Counted from the first letter of the stretch, positions 1 to 10,412 are shown. The stretch is DNA of 64,000 nucleotides from Hymenobacter sp. GOD-10R (GCF_035609205.1 NZ_CP141184.1:744001-808000), one strand, 5' to 3'. Numbers and translations are program-made. Notes: a model not told the origin generated them from the sequence alone.

Positions 1-668
1 ACGGGCACGCGTTTTTCGCCAATCCGTTGCCAGGCTTGGGGAGCCTGCTCCTGCACCTTGCCCACCGACGTTTGAATAAGTAGGTTGCCATTTTGCAGCT
101 TGAGGCGGTCTGCACCCTGGTAGCGCAGACGGATGTCGCTGGGCCGAGCGCCGGGCGCTACCGTGAAGTCATATTCGAGGTGCTGTTGCTCATTCTCGTA
201 AAGGTGCACGCCAATGCCCGCGTACACATCGGCGTAGCTGACTGTACGAAACCCCCTAACCTCGGAAGCCCACTTACTCGGATCTGCGTCCAGAAAGTAG
301 TTGCGCCGCTCGGTGGTGGCCTCATTGCCGCGTAGGCTCGTATTGGGGCTCGCTCCTTCAAACGTAACCGAGTAGGCGTGGGCCCGCAGCATACCCGTGC
401 TTTGTTTTGACTGCGCCTGGGTGTTGTTGTGGTCGTGCAACGCCTGCGCATCTACGAGGGCGTACGTGAAACCAGCTTCCCCCAAAAAGAGGCGGCCTGC
501 GGGCAGCTCGGCCACGTAGCGGGCGCGGGCGTCCCATTGGCCCTTGTTCTCCACAAATTCCAGGGTGCGGTTGTCCGAAGCCAGTTTGGCAGGCTGCGCT
601 ACCGCCGGCAGGAGCACGGTACTACTCAGAATCAATAAGATAAAGCCACGAAGAGTAGAAAGAAACAT
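1..668 (-). CDS. Secreted protein, N-terminal part only (DUF7948-like, T9SS-associated family)
   Basis: An open frame runs from an ATG at 668 off the left edge, so only about the first 222 residues are present. It starts with a signal peptide (MFLSTLRGF then a hydrophobic stretch ending PAVAQ). The mature part opens with FVENKGQWDARARYVAELP and contains GRLFLGEAGFTYAL and a later HLEYDFTVAPGA. That opening is typical of large Bacteroidota exported proteins that carry an N-terminal DUF7948-type domain, beta-propeller or PKD repeats, and a gliding-motility/T9SS type B C-terminus. The family call is from memory of those motifs; the C-terminus lies outside the window. It is divergent from the EEP-family gene. 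Confidence 0.75.
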   Translation of the reverse strand, partial: MFLSTLRGFILLILSSTVLLPAVAQPAKLASDNRTLEFVENKGQWDARARYVAELPAGRLFLGEAGFTYALVDAQALHDHNNTQAQSKQSTGMLRAHAYSVTFEGASPNTSLRGNEATTERRNYFLDADPSKWASEVRGFRTVSYADVYAGIGVHLYENEQQHLEYDFTVAPGARPSDIRLRYQGADRLKLQNGNLLIQTSVGKVQEQAPQAWQRIGEKRVP

Positions 669-777
669 AGGCGAAACCAGATAAAAGCTAGGTATTTAGT
701 GTGCAAGATACAACGCAAAGAGAGGTGCTCAGCGTATGCTAAGTGCTGGTGCTAGGATGCTTTCCGGCTGCAACGCC

Positions 778-785
778 TACCTTTG
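778..785 (+). promoter_or_regulatory. TAnnTTTG -7 promoter box of the EEP-family gene
   Basis: TACCTTTG matches the Bacteroidota sigma-A -7 consensus. The TTG at 783 that opens the longest frame lies inside this box, so translation should begin downstream of it. Confidence 0.6.
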
Positions 786-1937
786 TTCAAGGCTATTTTT
801 CTTTTGGCGGTGCGTCGTTCGTTTGCGTTTACCTGTACTGTACTTGTGGTGCTGTGGCTAGTGCTAGCCATTGCCTGCGTGCAGATTCCGCCGCATACCT
901 TCTGGCCTGCTGCTTTCGGTGCTCTCACGTTGCCCGTAGCGCTAGCCTTGAACCTAGCTTTCCTGGCTTACTGGCTGCTCCGACGCTGGGTGGTAGCGCT
1001 ATTGCCGTTGGTGGTGACGGTGCTCACGTGGCCGCACTTGCAGCGAGGCCTAGCGTTGCATCCGTGGCGCAACGTGGAAGCTACCAGCACGCCCGACCGT
1101 CAGGTGCGGGTGCTAAGTGCCAACGTACGCATCTTCAATGTGTACCCGCAGCTGCGCGACCCTGACCTAGGTTCGTCGCGTAAGTTTGTGCAGTGGCTGG
1201 CCGAAAGTCCCGCCGACATTATTTGCTTGCAGGAGTTCTACAATGAGCCCCGCAGTGCGCGCAGCCGCGACGGCAACGTGTTTCGTACGGAGCAGCAGAT
1301 CGGGCGCGATGCCAAGCGCCATGCCTTTGTGTCGAAGAGCCTCACCAATAGCGCTGGCGCCGAGTTCGGCATTGCTATCTTCTCGCGCTATCCTATCCTG
1401 CGGCGTGGCACGATTTCCTTCGGCAAGCTGACGCAGAACCACGCCATGTTTGCCGACCTGCGTCTGCCCAGCGGCGACACCATTCGGGTGTACAACTTTC
1501 ACCTGCAAAGCATGAGCATGGAGGAAAAAGACATCGTGCAGAGCTACTCTAGCAAGGCGGGCTTCGAGCAAAAAAGCCGGGGTTTGCTACGCCGTTTTAA
1601 GCGTGGCATGATGGCGCGCAGCGTGCAAATCGATACGCTCGTTCGCCGCTTCGAGCAGTGCCGCTACCCCATGCTGCTCTGTGCCGACCTTAACGACTTG
1701 CCCTACAGCTACAGCTACGACCAGCTAGCCGACCACTTCCAGAATGCCTGGGCTACGGTAGGCACTGGCATTGGTAGCACTTACAACGGCCGGCTCCCTT
1801 TCCTGCGCATCGACAATCAATTTGCGAGCCGGCGCTGGACAGTTGAGGATTTCCAGGTGCATTACGAAATCCCGTACTCCGACCACTTCCCTACTACGGC
1901 CACTTACGATCTAAAAGCGAAGAACGAAGCCGATTAA
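783..1937 (+). CDS. Membrane-anchored endonuclease/exonuclease/phosphatase (EEP) family protein
   Basis: About 380 residues. The first ~95 residues form three hydrophobic segments, followed by an EEP (DNase I-like) fold. Visible family signatures are VLSANVRIFN (catalytic Asn), IICLQEF (metal-binding Glu), a VYNFHLQS motif, CADLNDLPYSYSYDQL, and the closing IPYSDHFP (Asp-His). All active-site blocks are present, so it is probably active on a phosphodiester facing the periplasm; the substrate (nucleic acid, lipid or inositol phosphate) cannot be told. The start is uncertain: the TTG at 783 is inside a promoter box and there is no nearby in-frame ATG. TTG at 804 or GTG at 810 are the likeliest true starts. 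Confidence 0.85.
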   Translation: MFKAIFLLAVRRSFAFTCTVLVVLWLVLAIACVQIPPHTFWPAAFGALTLPVALALNLAFLAYWLLRRWVVALLPLVVTVLTWPHLQRGLALHPWRNVEATSTPDRQVRVLSANVRIFNVYPQLRDPDLGSSRKFVQWLAESPADIICLQEFYNEPRSARSRDGNVFRTEQQIGRDAKRHAFVSKSLTNSAGAEFGIAIFSRYPILRRGTISFGKLTQNHAMFADLRLPSGDTIRVYNFHLQSMSMEEKDIVQSYSSKAGFEQKSRGLLRRFKRGMMARSVQIDTLVRRFEQCRYPMLLCADLNDLPYSYSYDQLADHFQNAWATVGTGIGSTYNGRLPFLRIDNQFASRRWTVEDFQVHYEIPYSDHFPTTATYDLKAKNEAD

Positions 1938-2242
1938 AGAACTCAGCAGGCTGAACTCACCAGAGTAGCTTATACCATGGCTAAATAGGAGCTAGCTCAA
2001 GATAATTTTAATACCTGATTCCAAACGCTTGTACTGGTGGTTGAACTTTATATACTGGCCGGCTTAGCTTTTGTGCCGCAGGTACTGCTGCGAAGACTTT
2101 GTTGCCGTTATTAACGGATAGTTTGTCCAGCTTTCTATTACAAAATAGCTTGGTACAAAACTTTCTGGGGTACTAAATAGATGAATGGTACGCATCTCGA
2201 TTTTGCGCCGGAAGGCCCATCAAATATTTCTACTTTTGCCGA
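1938..2242. other. Intergenic region before cysS
   Basis: About 300 bp with no coding frame worth calling. It holds the cysS -7 box near its right end; I see no hairpin strong enough to name and no RNA gene. Confidence 0.5.
2231..2238 (+). promoter_or_regulatory. TAnnTTTG -7 box of cysS
   Basis: TACTTTTG ends only four bases before the cysS ATG. With a start site a few bases downstream of the box, the mRNA would be leaderless or nearly so. Confidence 0.6.
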
Positions 2243-3745
2243 ATGCAGCACGCGCTTTCGCTTTATAATACCCTGACTCGCCGCAAGGAGGCGTTTGAAC
2301 CGCTTCACTCGCCATTCGTGGGAGTCTACCTCTGCGGTCCGACTGTGTACAACGACGCCCACCTGGGCAATGCCCGTGGTCCGGTCGTGTTCGACGTGCT
2401 GGTGCGCTACTTGCGCCACCTAGGCTATACCGTGCGCTACGTGCGCAACATCACCGACGTCGGCCACTTGGAAAACGACGCCGATGAAGGCGAAGACAAA
2501 ATCTCGAAGCGGGCCCGCGCCGCTCAGCTAGAGCCCATGCAGGTGGCCGAGTATTACGCCAACCGCTACCACAACCACATGGAAGCGCTGGGCTGCTTGC
2601 CACCCGATATTGAGCCCCGCGCCAGCGGCCACATCACCGAGCAGATCGGCATGATCGAAGAGATTATTGCCAACGGCTTTGCTTACGAAGCCAATGGTTC
2701 GGTGTACTTCGATGTGCCGCGCTACAACGAGCAGCACAGCTACGGCAAGCTATCCAATCGGAACATTGAAGAGCTGCTCGCCGGTACCCGCGACAACCTA
2801 GCCGGTCAGGATGAAAAACGCTCGCCGCTGGACTTCGCGCTCTGGAAAAAAGCCTCGGAGTCGCACCTGATGCGCTGGCCTTCGCCGTGGAGCGAGGGCT
2901 TCCCCGGCTGGCACCTCGAGTGCTCGGCCATGAGCCGCAAGTACCTAGGTCAGACCTTCGACATTCACGGTGGTGGCCTCGACCTCATGTTTCCACACCA
3001 CGAGTGCGAAATTGCGCAGAGCCAAGCCAGCCATAGTCATTCCGACGAAGCCCGCGTATGGATGCATAACAACATGATTACGGTGAACGGGCAGAAGATG
3101 AGCAAGTCGCTCGGCAACTTCATCACCTTCAACGACCTGTTCAAAGGCGGCGCGGCGGCCCTCTCGCAGCCCTACTCGCCCATGACGGTGCGCTTCTTTC
3201 TGCTGCAAGCCCAGTACCGCAGCCCCATCGACGTGAGCGATGACGCCTTGCAAGCGGCTCGTAAAGGCTACCGCAAGCTTATGAACGGCCTGCGCTTACT
3301 CGACAAGCTCCAACTGCCCGAAGGCACCGAGCGCGCCGCCGATACCGAGAAGACCGACGCCGAGCTGCGTAAGCTTGTCGCCGATTGCTTTGCCGGCTTG
3401 AACGACGACCTGAACACAGCCCGTGCGGTAGCTAGCCTCTTCAACTTGCTGCGCAAGTTCAACGGCTTCGGCGCAAACCTAGCTACGCTGGCTAATGTCA
3501 GTGAGGCTGCTTTGGCAGAAGCTATCGGGGCTTACCGTTCCCTAGTGACCGACATTCTGGGGTTAGTAGATGAGCCGCGCGCCAATGCCGAAGATTTACT
3601 GAGCCTCACACTCGCCTTCTACCAAGAGGCCAAAGCCACTAAGTCCTACGACAAAGTCGACCAAATTCGGGCGGCACTGAAGGAGCAAGGTATTGTGGTG
3701 AAGGATACGAAGGCGGGCGTTGATTGGGCGTACAGCGAGGAGTAA
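2243..3745 (+). CDS. cysS: Cysteinyl-tRNA synthetase
   Basis: Class I aminoacyl-tRNA synthetase of 500 residues, normal length for bacterial CysRS. It charges tRNA-Cys with cysteine in the cytoplasm. The N-terminal CGPTVYN contains Cys31, the first zinc ligand. HLGNARG at 40-46 is the HIGH motif and KMSKSLGN at about 285-292 is the KMSKS loop. GWHLECSAM and [14 protein letters not shown] carry the remaining zinc and substrate residues. The C-terminal helical DALR-like part ([18 protein letters not shown]) is present. The ATG at 2243 directly follows a promoter box and a hairpin terminator follows the stop. Confidence 0.97.
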   Translation: MQHALSLYNTLTRRKEAFEPLHSPFVGVYLCGPTVYNDAHLGNARGPVVFDVLVRYLRHLGYTVRYVRNITDVGHLENDADEGEDKISKRARAAQLEPMQVAEYYANRYHNHMEALGCLPPDIEPRASGHITEQIGMIEEIIANGFAYEANGSVYFDVPRYNEQHSYGKLSNRNIEELLAGTRDNLAGQDEKRSPLDFALWKKASESHLMRWPSPWSEGFPGWHLECSAMSRKYLGQTFDIHGGGLDLMFPHHECEIAQSQASHSHSDEARVWMHNNMITVNGQKMSKSLGNFITFNDLFKGGAAALSQPYSPMTVRFFLLQAQYRSPIDVSDDALQAARKGYRKLMNGLRLLDKLQLPEGTERAADTEKTDAELRKLVADCFAGLNDDLNTARAVASLFNLLRKFNGFGANLATLANVSEAALAEAIGAYRSLVTDILGLVDEPRANAEDLLSLTLAFYQEAKATKSYDKVDQIRAALKEQGIVVKDTKAGVDWAYSEE

Positions 3746-3766
3746 AAAATATTCACCGGAACTTTA

Positions 3767-3806
3767 GAACGTCATGCTAGCTTGCGCAGGCATGACGTTC
3801 TTTTCT
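3767..3806 (+). terminator. Intergenic palindrome / terminator after cysS
   Basis: A 12-bp stem, AGAACGTCATGC with its complement GCATGACGTTCT, around a 12-base loop, then TTTCTT. The same AGAACGTC(A/G)TGC arm recurs in the palindrome at 12308-12355, so this may be a repeat family as well as a terminator. Confidence 0.65.
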
Positions 3807-3815
3807 TAACCATCT

Positions 3816-4847
3816 ATGAGCAAATCGTCTTGGCTAGCCCCCGCGCTGGCTCTTCTGCTGCTAGCCACCGGCTGTAACCGCGACAAACCCGCCACCACCG
3901 ACACGGTAGATACGGAGGAAGCGAAAGTGCCCGCCGCTCCAGGCTTCAACGCTGATTCGGCCTACGCCTACACCGCCAAGCAAGTCGCCTTCGGACCCCG
4001 CGTGCCCAACTCCAAGGCCCACATAGCCACCGGCGACTGGATTGTGCAGAAGTTTAAGACCCTAGGTCTGACGGTGAAAGAGCAGCCCTTCGAGGCTATG
4101 GCGTTTGATGGCAAGATGCTGCGCTCCCGCAACATTATTGCGCAGTTTCAGCCCGAAGCGGCCCGCCGCGTGGCCGTCTTCACGCACTGGGACACGCGCC
4201 CTTTCGCCGACAAAGATGATCAGCACAAGAATGCACCTCTCGACGGTGCCAGCGACGGCGCCAGCGGCGTAGGTATTGCCTTAGAAATGGCTCGTGTGCT
4301 GGCCGCCCAGCCGGATAGCAGCAAGCCAAGTGTTGGTATTGACTTTATCCTCTTCGACTCCGAGGACTACGGCTACGACAGCAGCACCCAAGGCGAGCTG
4401 AAAAATCAATTGCAAGCGCAGGAAGAACAAGGCAAATCGAGCTGGTGCCTAGGTTCGCAGTACTGGGCGCAGCACCTGCTGCCCGCCAACTACAAGCCCG
4501 AGTACGGCATCTTGCTAGATATGGTGGGTGCCAAAAACGCCAAGTTCAGCCGCGAGCAGCTCTCTGTGGAAAAGGCCCGCGACGTTGTGGATAAAACGTG
4601 GAATACGGCCGCCCAAATCGGCTACTCCGATTATTTCCTCTTCCAGGATAGCCCCGGCATCACCGACGACCACGTCTTCACGAACCAAGCTGGTGTTCGC
4701 ACCATCGACATCATCGACCACCTACCCGTTGGGGATGAGTACTTCCCCGCGTATCACCACACCACGCAGGATAACATGAGCATCATCGACAAGCGCACGC
4801 TTAAGGCGGTAGGGCAAACGGTGTTGCAGACGATTTATGCCGGATAA
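3816..4847 (+). CDS. M28-family metallopeptidase lipoprotein (glutaminyl cyclase-like)
   Basis: 343 residues. A lipoprotein signal (LALLLLATGC, lipid Cys at about 20) places it on the cell envelope. The zinc-peptidase fold follows: FTHWDTRPFAD (metal His and Asp), DGASDGASGVGIALEMAR (bridging Asp), LFDSEDYGYD (Glu-Asp) and a final YHHTTQDN (metal His). HWDTRPFAD followed by a DGASDGASG loop is the pattern of the M28 branch that includes glutaminyl-peptide cyclotransferases. Aminopeptidase or N-terminal glutamine cyclisation are both possible. It has its own short upstream gap after the cysS terminator and ends in a hairpin terminator. Confidence 0.88.
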   Translation: MSKSSWLAPALALLLLATGCNRDKPATTDTVDTEEAKVPAAPGFNADSAYAYTAKQVAFGPRVPNSKAHIATGDWIVQKFKTLGLTVKEQPFEAMAFDGKMLRSRNIIAQFQPEAARRVAVFTHWDTRPFADKDDQHKNAPLDGASDGASGVGIALEMARVLAAQPDSSKPSVGIDFILFDSEDYGYDSSTQGELKNQLQAQEEQGKSSWCLGSQYWAQHLLPANYKPEYGILLDMVGAKNAKFSREQLSVEKARDVVDKTWNTAAQIGYSDYFLFQDSPGITDDHVFTNQAGVRTIDIIDHLPVGDEYFPAYHHTTQDNMSIIDKRTLKAVGQTVLQTIYAG

Positions 4848-4868
4848 TATCTAGTAACTCTCTACGTT

Positions 4869-4903
4869 GAAAACCCTGGCTGCTCGCGCGGTCAGGGTTT
4901 TTT
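4869..4903 (+). terminator. Rho-independent terminator after the M28 peptidase
   Basis: Stem AAAACCCTG(G) with (G)TCAGGGTTTT around a GC-rich loop, ending in a run of T. Confidence 0.8.
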
Positions 4904-4929
4904 GTTGACCTATGTTACCAGCCTAGCTT

Positions 4930-6246
4930 ATGGTGCGCGTCGACGATTTGCGAGTGTCAACCGACGTATTGTCGTTGTTCAACTTCACGCACAATGCCGA
5001 AGCGGAAAGAACCCTATTGGCGTTCCTGCAAAAGGTGCCTAGCTTGGTAGAAGCCGTCGTAGAGCGGCAACAGGTGATTAAGGGTTTTCTGGCAAATTGG
5101 GACGTGCTGGCCAATTTCTCTTACCAGAAAATCCAGTTTATGGAAGTGCACGCCTTCCTCAACGGAGTGAGTGATGGCCGTATTCCACTTGAAACCAACC
5201 AGCTAAAGGCGTCGCTAAAGCTATTGCTTTCTGAGGAAGAGCGGTATGCCATGCGAGCCAAGTACGTGCAAACCTTGCTTTTCCTGCACCGGCTCTGGCA
5301 GCATTACTTTGTCGGATTGTCGATGAAGGAGTTTCCGGTGAGCTTTCAACAGCAACTGCTGGTGTTGCTCCGTTTTATGGAGCGGTTTAGCCTAGAGGCA
5401 AATGCTACGGCAATCCAGGAGGATAATTTTACGGCTGCCCGAATGGTGCAGTTTGCCCGCGTCTTGCAAGCCATCAGCTTCGCAGAAATGAAGGCGTTTT
5501 GGGAGGCGTTTTACGACTTTGAAGTCTATTGGTCGTTGGCGAAAGGAGTACGGAAGCACGAGTTGGTCTTTCCCAACTTTCAGAAGGGTACTTTTCAGTT
5601 ACAGGAGTTCTACCACCCGTTGATTCAAAACCCAATTAAAAATACGCTGGAGCTACAAGCCGGTGAGAACGTATTTCTGCTAACCGGTCCTAATATGTCG
5701 GGCAAGTCGACCTTGCTCAAGGCGGTGGGTTTGTGCGTGTATCTGGCGCATATTGGGCTAGGTGTACCGGCCGTGGCTTGCACGATGCCCTTCTTCAAAA
5801 CCATTGTCGTTACCATCAATCTCAGCGACAACCTTCAGGATGGGTACAGTCACTTTATGGCTGAAATTCAGAACTTGAAAGCCGTGCTGCTGGCTACCCG
5901 TGATACGGACCAAACCTTCGCTATCTTCGACGAACTGTTTCGCGGCACCAACGTGGACGATGCGCTAGCCATTAGCCAGGCTACTATTAGTGGCTTGCAA
6001 GCTTTCCCGCAGTCGTTCTTCTTTATCTCAACGCACTTGCTTCAGCTGAAGCAGCAGCGGGAAGCGCAAGCGTTCGTCAAGGAGTATTACATTGACTGCA
6101 CGTTGAGCGAAGGCATGCCGACTTTCTCCTACAAGCTCCAGCTAGGCTGGTCGGAGTTGAAGATTGGAAAGCTGCTCTTTGAGAAAGAAGGCTTAAATGA
6201 GCTACTCAGGACGCGTCAGAACGAATTACGGCGTCACATAAGCTAG
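4930..6246 (+). CDS. Short MutS-like ATPase (MutS core plus ATPase, no mismatch-recognition domain)
   Basis: 438 residues, about half a normal MutS. The N-terminal half is helical and resembles MutS core domains III/IV. The ATPase has Walker A GPNMSGKS at 253-260, Walker B with FAIFDELFRGTN, and the family's dimer-contact region STHLLQLK. The MutS N-terminal mismatch-binding domain with its F-x-E motif is absent. Such short MutS homologues are common in Bacteroidota and their role is unclear; mismatch repair itself is covered by the complete mutS at 37031-39823. It ends 21 bases inside the convergent LD-carboxypeptidase gene. Confidence 0.85.
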   Translation: MVRVDDLRVSTDVLSLFNFTHNAEAERTLLAFLQKVPSLVEAVVERQQVIKGFLANWDVLANFSYQKIQFMEVHAFLNGVSDGRIPLETNQLKASLKLLLSEEERYAMRAKYVQTLLFLHRLWQHYFVGLSMKEFPVSFQQQLLVLLRFMERFSLEANATAIQEDNFTAARMVQFARVLQAISFAEMKAFWEAFYDFEVYWSLAKGVRKHELVFPNFQKGTFQLQEFYHPLIQNPIKNTLELQAGENVFLLTGPNMSGKSTLLKAVGLCVYLAHIGLGVPAVACTMPFFKTIVVTINLSDNLQDGYSHFMAEIQNLKAVLLATRDTDQTFAIFDELFRGTNVDDALAISQATISGLQAFPQSFFFISTHLLQLKQQREAQAFVKEYYIDCTLSEGMPTFSYKLQLGWSELKIGKLLFEKEGLNELLRTRQNELRRHIS

Positions 6247-7134
6247 GTTAGTACCTGCTGCTCCCACCGTCAGCTGCGCCATACGGCCGCACACCAGCGC
6301 CATATTCTGCGGCTCATGACCAACGGGAAAGCCGTACGCTACCGGGAATTTGTACTTGCTAGCGTAAGTTTGAATGATTTCGTAGGACGTTTGACCGAAC
6401 GGAATCGTGTTGTCGTGCGGGTCAGTGAAGTGGCCCACGATCAAGCCCGCTAGGTTTTGAAGCTTGCCAGTGCGGTCGAGGTGCACCATCATCCGGTCGA
6501 TGTTGTAGAGGTACTCGTCAATATCTTCTAGGAACAGAATGCGGCCGGCAGTGGAGCAGTCGGAGCGCGTGCTGCTGAGGTTTTGGAGCAAGCTCAAGTT
6601 GCCACCTACTAGCTCACCCGTAGCGGTACCTAGGCGATTGAGTGGGTGCGCTGGTGCTGCATAACTTACTTCCTCCCTAAACAATACGCGCCGCAAACTC
6701 TCCAACGATTCTTCGCCACCTATTTGGTCGAAAAGCAGCGGCATCACACCATGGATGCTTTCGTGACCTAGGGCTAGCAAGTGGCAGTTGAGCACCGTCA
6801 CGTCGCTGAAGCCGGCGATCCACTTCGGGTTTTCGGCGAAGCGAGAGAAGTCCAGTTGGTCGATAATACGGGAGGTGCCGTAGCCGCCGCGGGCGCACAA
6901 GATAGCCCGAATGTCGGGCGCGTCGAGCATGCGCTGGAAGTCGGCGCGTCGCAACTCATCGCTACCAGCGAACTGGTGGTACTCGGCCGTTACCGTATCA
7001 CCTAGCACTACTTCCAGCCCCCAACTGGTGAGAATAGAAACCGATGCTGCTACTTCGGCGTGCGACACTTTGCGGGCGGGGCAAACAATGGCAACCCGGT
7101 CGCCGGGACGTAAGGAGGGAGGAGTGGTAGGCAT
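6226..7134 (-). CDS. LD-carboxypeptidase (S66 family, LdcA/MccF-like)
   Basis: 302 residues, the usual length of S66 peptidases, which cut the L,D-bond to the terminal D-alanine of muropeptides in the cytoplasm (LdcA) or detoxify microcin C (MccF). The N-terminal GDRVAIVCPA, the ARGGYG loop near 81, nucleophile Ser110 in AGFSDVT, FLEDIDEYLYNIDRM with the catalytic Glu, and GFPVGHEPQNM with the catalytic His are all visible, so the triad looks complete. No signal peptide is seen. LdcA is the more probable role because no microcin genes lie nearby. A -7 box sits 23 bases upstream. The 3' ends of this gene and the MutS-like gene overlap. Confidence 0.9.
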   Translation of the reverse strand: MPTTPPSLRPGDRVAIVCPARKVSHAEVAASVSILTSWGLEVVLGDTVTAEYHQFAGSDELRRADFQRMLDAPDIRAILCARGGYGTSRIIDQLDFSRFAENPKWIAGFSDVTVLNCHLLALGHESIHGVMPLLFDQIGGEESLESLRRVLFREEVSYAAPAHPLNRLGTATGELVGGNLSLLQNLSSTRSDCSTAGRILFLEDIDEYLYNIDRMMVHLDRTGKLQNLAGLIVGHFTDPHDNTIPFGQTSYEIIQTYASKYKFPVAYGFPVGHEPQNMALVCGRMAQLTVGAAGTNLAYVTP

Positions 7135-7156
7135 AAGAACAGCAATTGAGCCGCAA

Positions 7157-7164
7157 CAAACTTA
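7157..7164 (-). promoter_or_regulatory. TAnnTTTG -7 box of the LD-carboxypeptidase gene
   Basis: TAAGTTTG on the minus strand, 22 bases before the ATG at 7134. Confidence 0.6.
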
Positions 7165-7181
7165 CCGACAATCTGAAAAAG

Positions 7182-7232
7182 CTAGGACCACTTCAGTCGC
7201 TTAGTTTTACTAAGTTGCCGAAGTGGTCCTAG
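7182..7232 (-). terminator. Long hairpin after metX
   Basis: Arms CTAGGACCACTTC and GAAGTGGTCCTAG pair perfectly over 13 bp, with a further inner CTTAGT/ACTAAG pairing. It lies between the metX stop and the LD-carboxypeptidase promoter, so it most likely ends the metY-metX transcript. Confidence 0.7.
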
Positions 7233-7269
7233 GGATGAAGTCAGTAAGAAGCTAGACTTGAGCTAGCTT

Positions 7270-8304
7270 TTAAGAATGCGCCAGCTTACGCGCGTAAAAG
7301 CGCTCCAGAAAGCGCGTGATTTGTACAGTTTCGATCAAAAAACCATCGTGCCCAAAGTGCGACTCCATTTCCACGTACTGCGCCGTCGGGATATGGCGAG
7401 CGAGTAGCTGTTGCTCCGCGGGCGGAAATAGCACATCCGAGGTGATACCAATTACGAGCGTGCGGGCCTGAATATGCCGAAGAGCGGCAGCCAAACCACC
7501 ACGCCCGCGGCCTACATTGTGCGCGTCCATGGCTCTGGAAAGCGTCACGTACGTGTAGGCGTTGAAGCGGGCGACGAGTTTATCGCCTTGATACTGCTGG
7601 TAAGAGCTAGCCCGAAAATGGTCGAGCTTTTCGCCCTCTACTTCGGCTTGCGTAGTGCCATACGCTTCGTAACTGCGGTAGCTCAGGAGCGCCATGGCAC
7701 GAGCGGCTTTCAGACCTCGCTGACCGCCTTCCGGCGTCGCTGAGTAGTAGGTCTGGTCGGCTTGAATGGCGAGGCGCTGCGACTCGTTGAAGGCAATGCC
7801 CCACGGCGAATGCTGTGCATTGGTAGCAAGCACCACCAAGTTTTCGAATATTGTAGGCTGCTGAATAGCCCACTCTAGCGCCTGTTGTCCACCGAGCGAG
7901 CCACCGATCAGCGTGTGAATCTTCGTGAAACCTAGGTGCTGTCGGAGCTGGTCGTGCGCGGCTACCATGTCGCGGATGGTCACCAGCGGAAACACATGAT
8001 ATAGCGGTTCGCTACCCTCCGAAACAGGCGTAAGCGGCCCTGTAGAACCGTAGCACGAACCGATTACGTTAGCACAAATAATGAAATAGTCGGCCGGATC
8101 AAACAAGTAGCCTGGACCGAATAAACCGGGCCACCACGCCAATACATCGGCGTTAGCGGTAAGGGCATGGCACACCCAGACCACATTATTCTGGGCCGCA
8201 TTGAGCGTTCCGTAGGTGTGGTAAGCAACCTGCACAGCTGATAGCGTGGCCCCGCTTTCGAGCTGTAAAGGTGTAGGAAGATTAAAAAGCTGGCTCTCGG
8301 TCAT
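7270..8304 (-). CDS. metX: Homoserine O-acetyltransferase
   Basis: 344 residues, alpha/beta-hydrolase fold. It transfers acetyl from acetyl-CoA to homoserine, the first committed step of methionine synthesis. Nucleophile Ser136 lies in GGSLGGQQALEW; HALTANADVLAWWPG and NVIGSCYGSTGP are MetX signatures around the oxyanion and substrate site. The C-terminal SDVLFPPAEQ and ESHFGHDGFL carry the catalytic Asp and His. The gene is on the same strand and downstream of metY, which uses its product O-acetylhomoserine, so the SAM riboswitch upstream of metY probably controls both. A 20-bp hairpin lies in the metY-metX gap. Confidence 0.95.
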   Translation of the reverse strand: MTESQLFNLPTPLQLESGATLSAVQVAYHTYGTLNAAQNNVVWVCHALTANADVLAWWPGLFGPGYLFDPADYFIICANVIGSCYGSTGPLTPVSEGSEPLYHVFPLVTIRDMVAAHDQLRQHLGFTKIHTLIGGSLGGQQALEWAIQQPTIFENLVVLATNAQHSPWGIAFNESQRLAIQADQTYYSATPEGGQRGLKAARAMALLSYRSYEAYGTTQAEVEGEKLDHFRASSYQQYQGDKLVARFNAYTYVTLSRAMDAHNVGRGRGGLAAALRHIQARTLVIGITSDVLFPPAEQQLLARHIPTAQYVEMESHFGHDGFLIETVQITRFLERFYARKLAHS

Positions 8305-8337
8305 TCATCACAAAAACAAAAAAGCTTTTCAATAGTC

Positions 8338-8410
8338 CAGGTTGAACCGAAACGCTGGCAGATTGTTAACCCACCCCTGAATTGACTTTCGCCAGCGTTG
8401 GTTCAACCTG
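8338..8410 (-). repeat. 20-bp inverted repeat between metY and metX
   Basis: CAGGTTGAACC and AACGCTGGC pair with GCCAGCGTT and GGTTCAACCTG, a 20-bp stem with a 2-base bulge and a ~31-base loop. No clear T-tract follows on either strand. It could be an attenuator, an RNA-processing or mRNA-stability element separating the two genes, or an extragenic repeat. Confidence 0.65.
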
Positions 8411-8534
8411 AAACTACTGAAGGATAGCTAGGTTTGGTCCCTCTCAAAAAACCAACTTTACTACCCGCAAACGGCAGCCAAGTGGAAAGACGGGCGCGCA
8501 CCTCTAAGGCAGCGCGCCCTCCTATGTCTCCTCT

Positions 8535-9953
<1,419 letters not shown>

Positions 9954-10110
9954 TTAGAAAAGTGCAACTCAGAGTGCACAAATGCCCCGCTGTGGGCTGC
10001 TCCAAAGCCAAAACAAGCGTTGGCGGAGCAGAGTGACCTAAGTAGCCGCGCGCAGAAGGCGTTAGCAGCAATACAGTTAGGGGAGAAGCGGGGGAAAGCT
10101 AGGGCGTAGC

Positions 10111-10290
10111 CTAGCTACAACACGCGCCACAAGTGCGCATTCGCATTCGCATGACTGCTGGGCTAGAAAGCAAAGCGCAGGAGCAGTCGGTGGCCGAAGC
10201 CAGAGCGTACAGGTTCATCGGCGAGCCGGGGCATACGTTAGCAGCGGCGGCAGATGATGGGTAGTAAGTGGTAAGCGAGGAGTTTTTCAT
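10111..10290 (-). CDS. Putative Met/Cys-rich leader peptide of the metY-metX operon
   Basis: A 59-residue frame starting MKNSSLTTYYP and ending MRMRMRTCGACCS-stop. It lies between the SAM-I riboswitch and metY on the same strand. The last 13 codons hold three Met and three Cys codons, the two sulfur amino acids made from this pathway. That is the layout of a leader peptide whose ribosome stalling senses amino-acid supply. Whether it is translated, and whether the following 200 bases fold into alternative hairpins, is not shown by the sequence alone. The ATG at 10290 is preferred over a TTG nine bases upstream. Confidence 0.55.
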   Translation of the reverse strand: MKNSSLTTYYPSSAAAANVCPGSPMNLYALASATDCSCALLSSPAVMRMRMRTCGACCS

Positions 10291-10299
10291 GGTACTCAA

Positions 10300-10412
10300 C
10301 TTATATTTCCCACTTTAATTTTGAGTGGGCAGGAATTGGCACCTTTCGATGATCGATGGTTGCCAGCGGGTCTTCGAGCCTAATCTCTCGCCGCTTCTGT
10401 ATAAATCTTAAG
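10300..10412 (-). ncRNA. SAM-I (S-box) riboswitch
   Basis: Read on the minus strand, the conserved core blocks of the S-box are present in order: P2 arms AGCGG and CCGCT, the GGCAACC block, P3 (ACC..CGAT with ATCG..GGT), the hallmark GGTGCCAATTCCTGCCC, and P4 (CCCACT with AGTGGG). A weaker outer P1 (CTTAAGATTT with AAATATAAG) closes the four-way junction. It lies in the leader of metY, so high S-adenosylmethionine should lower expression. The mode (termination or translation) is not obvious, because the next start is a small upstream frame only ten bases away. Confidence 0.9.

Noticed and set aside
8305..8534. A second SAM riboswitch before metX
   Set aside because: The gap holds a long hairpin but none of the S-box core blocks such as the GGCAACC or GGTGCCAATTCC-type sequence.
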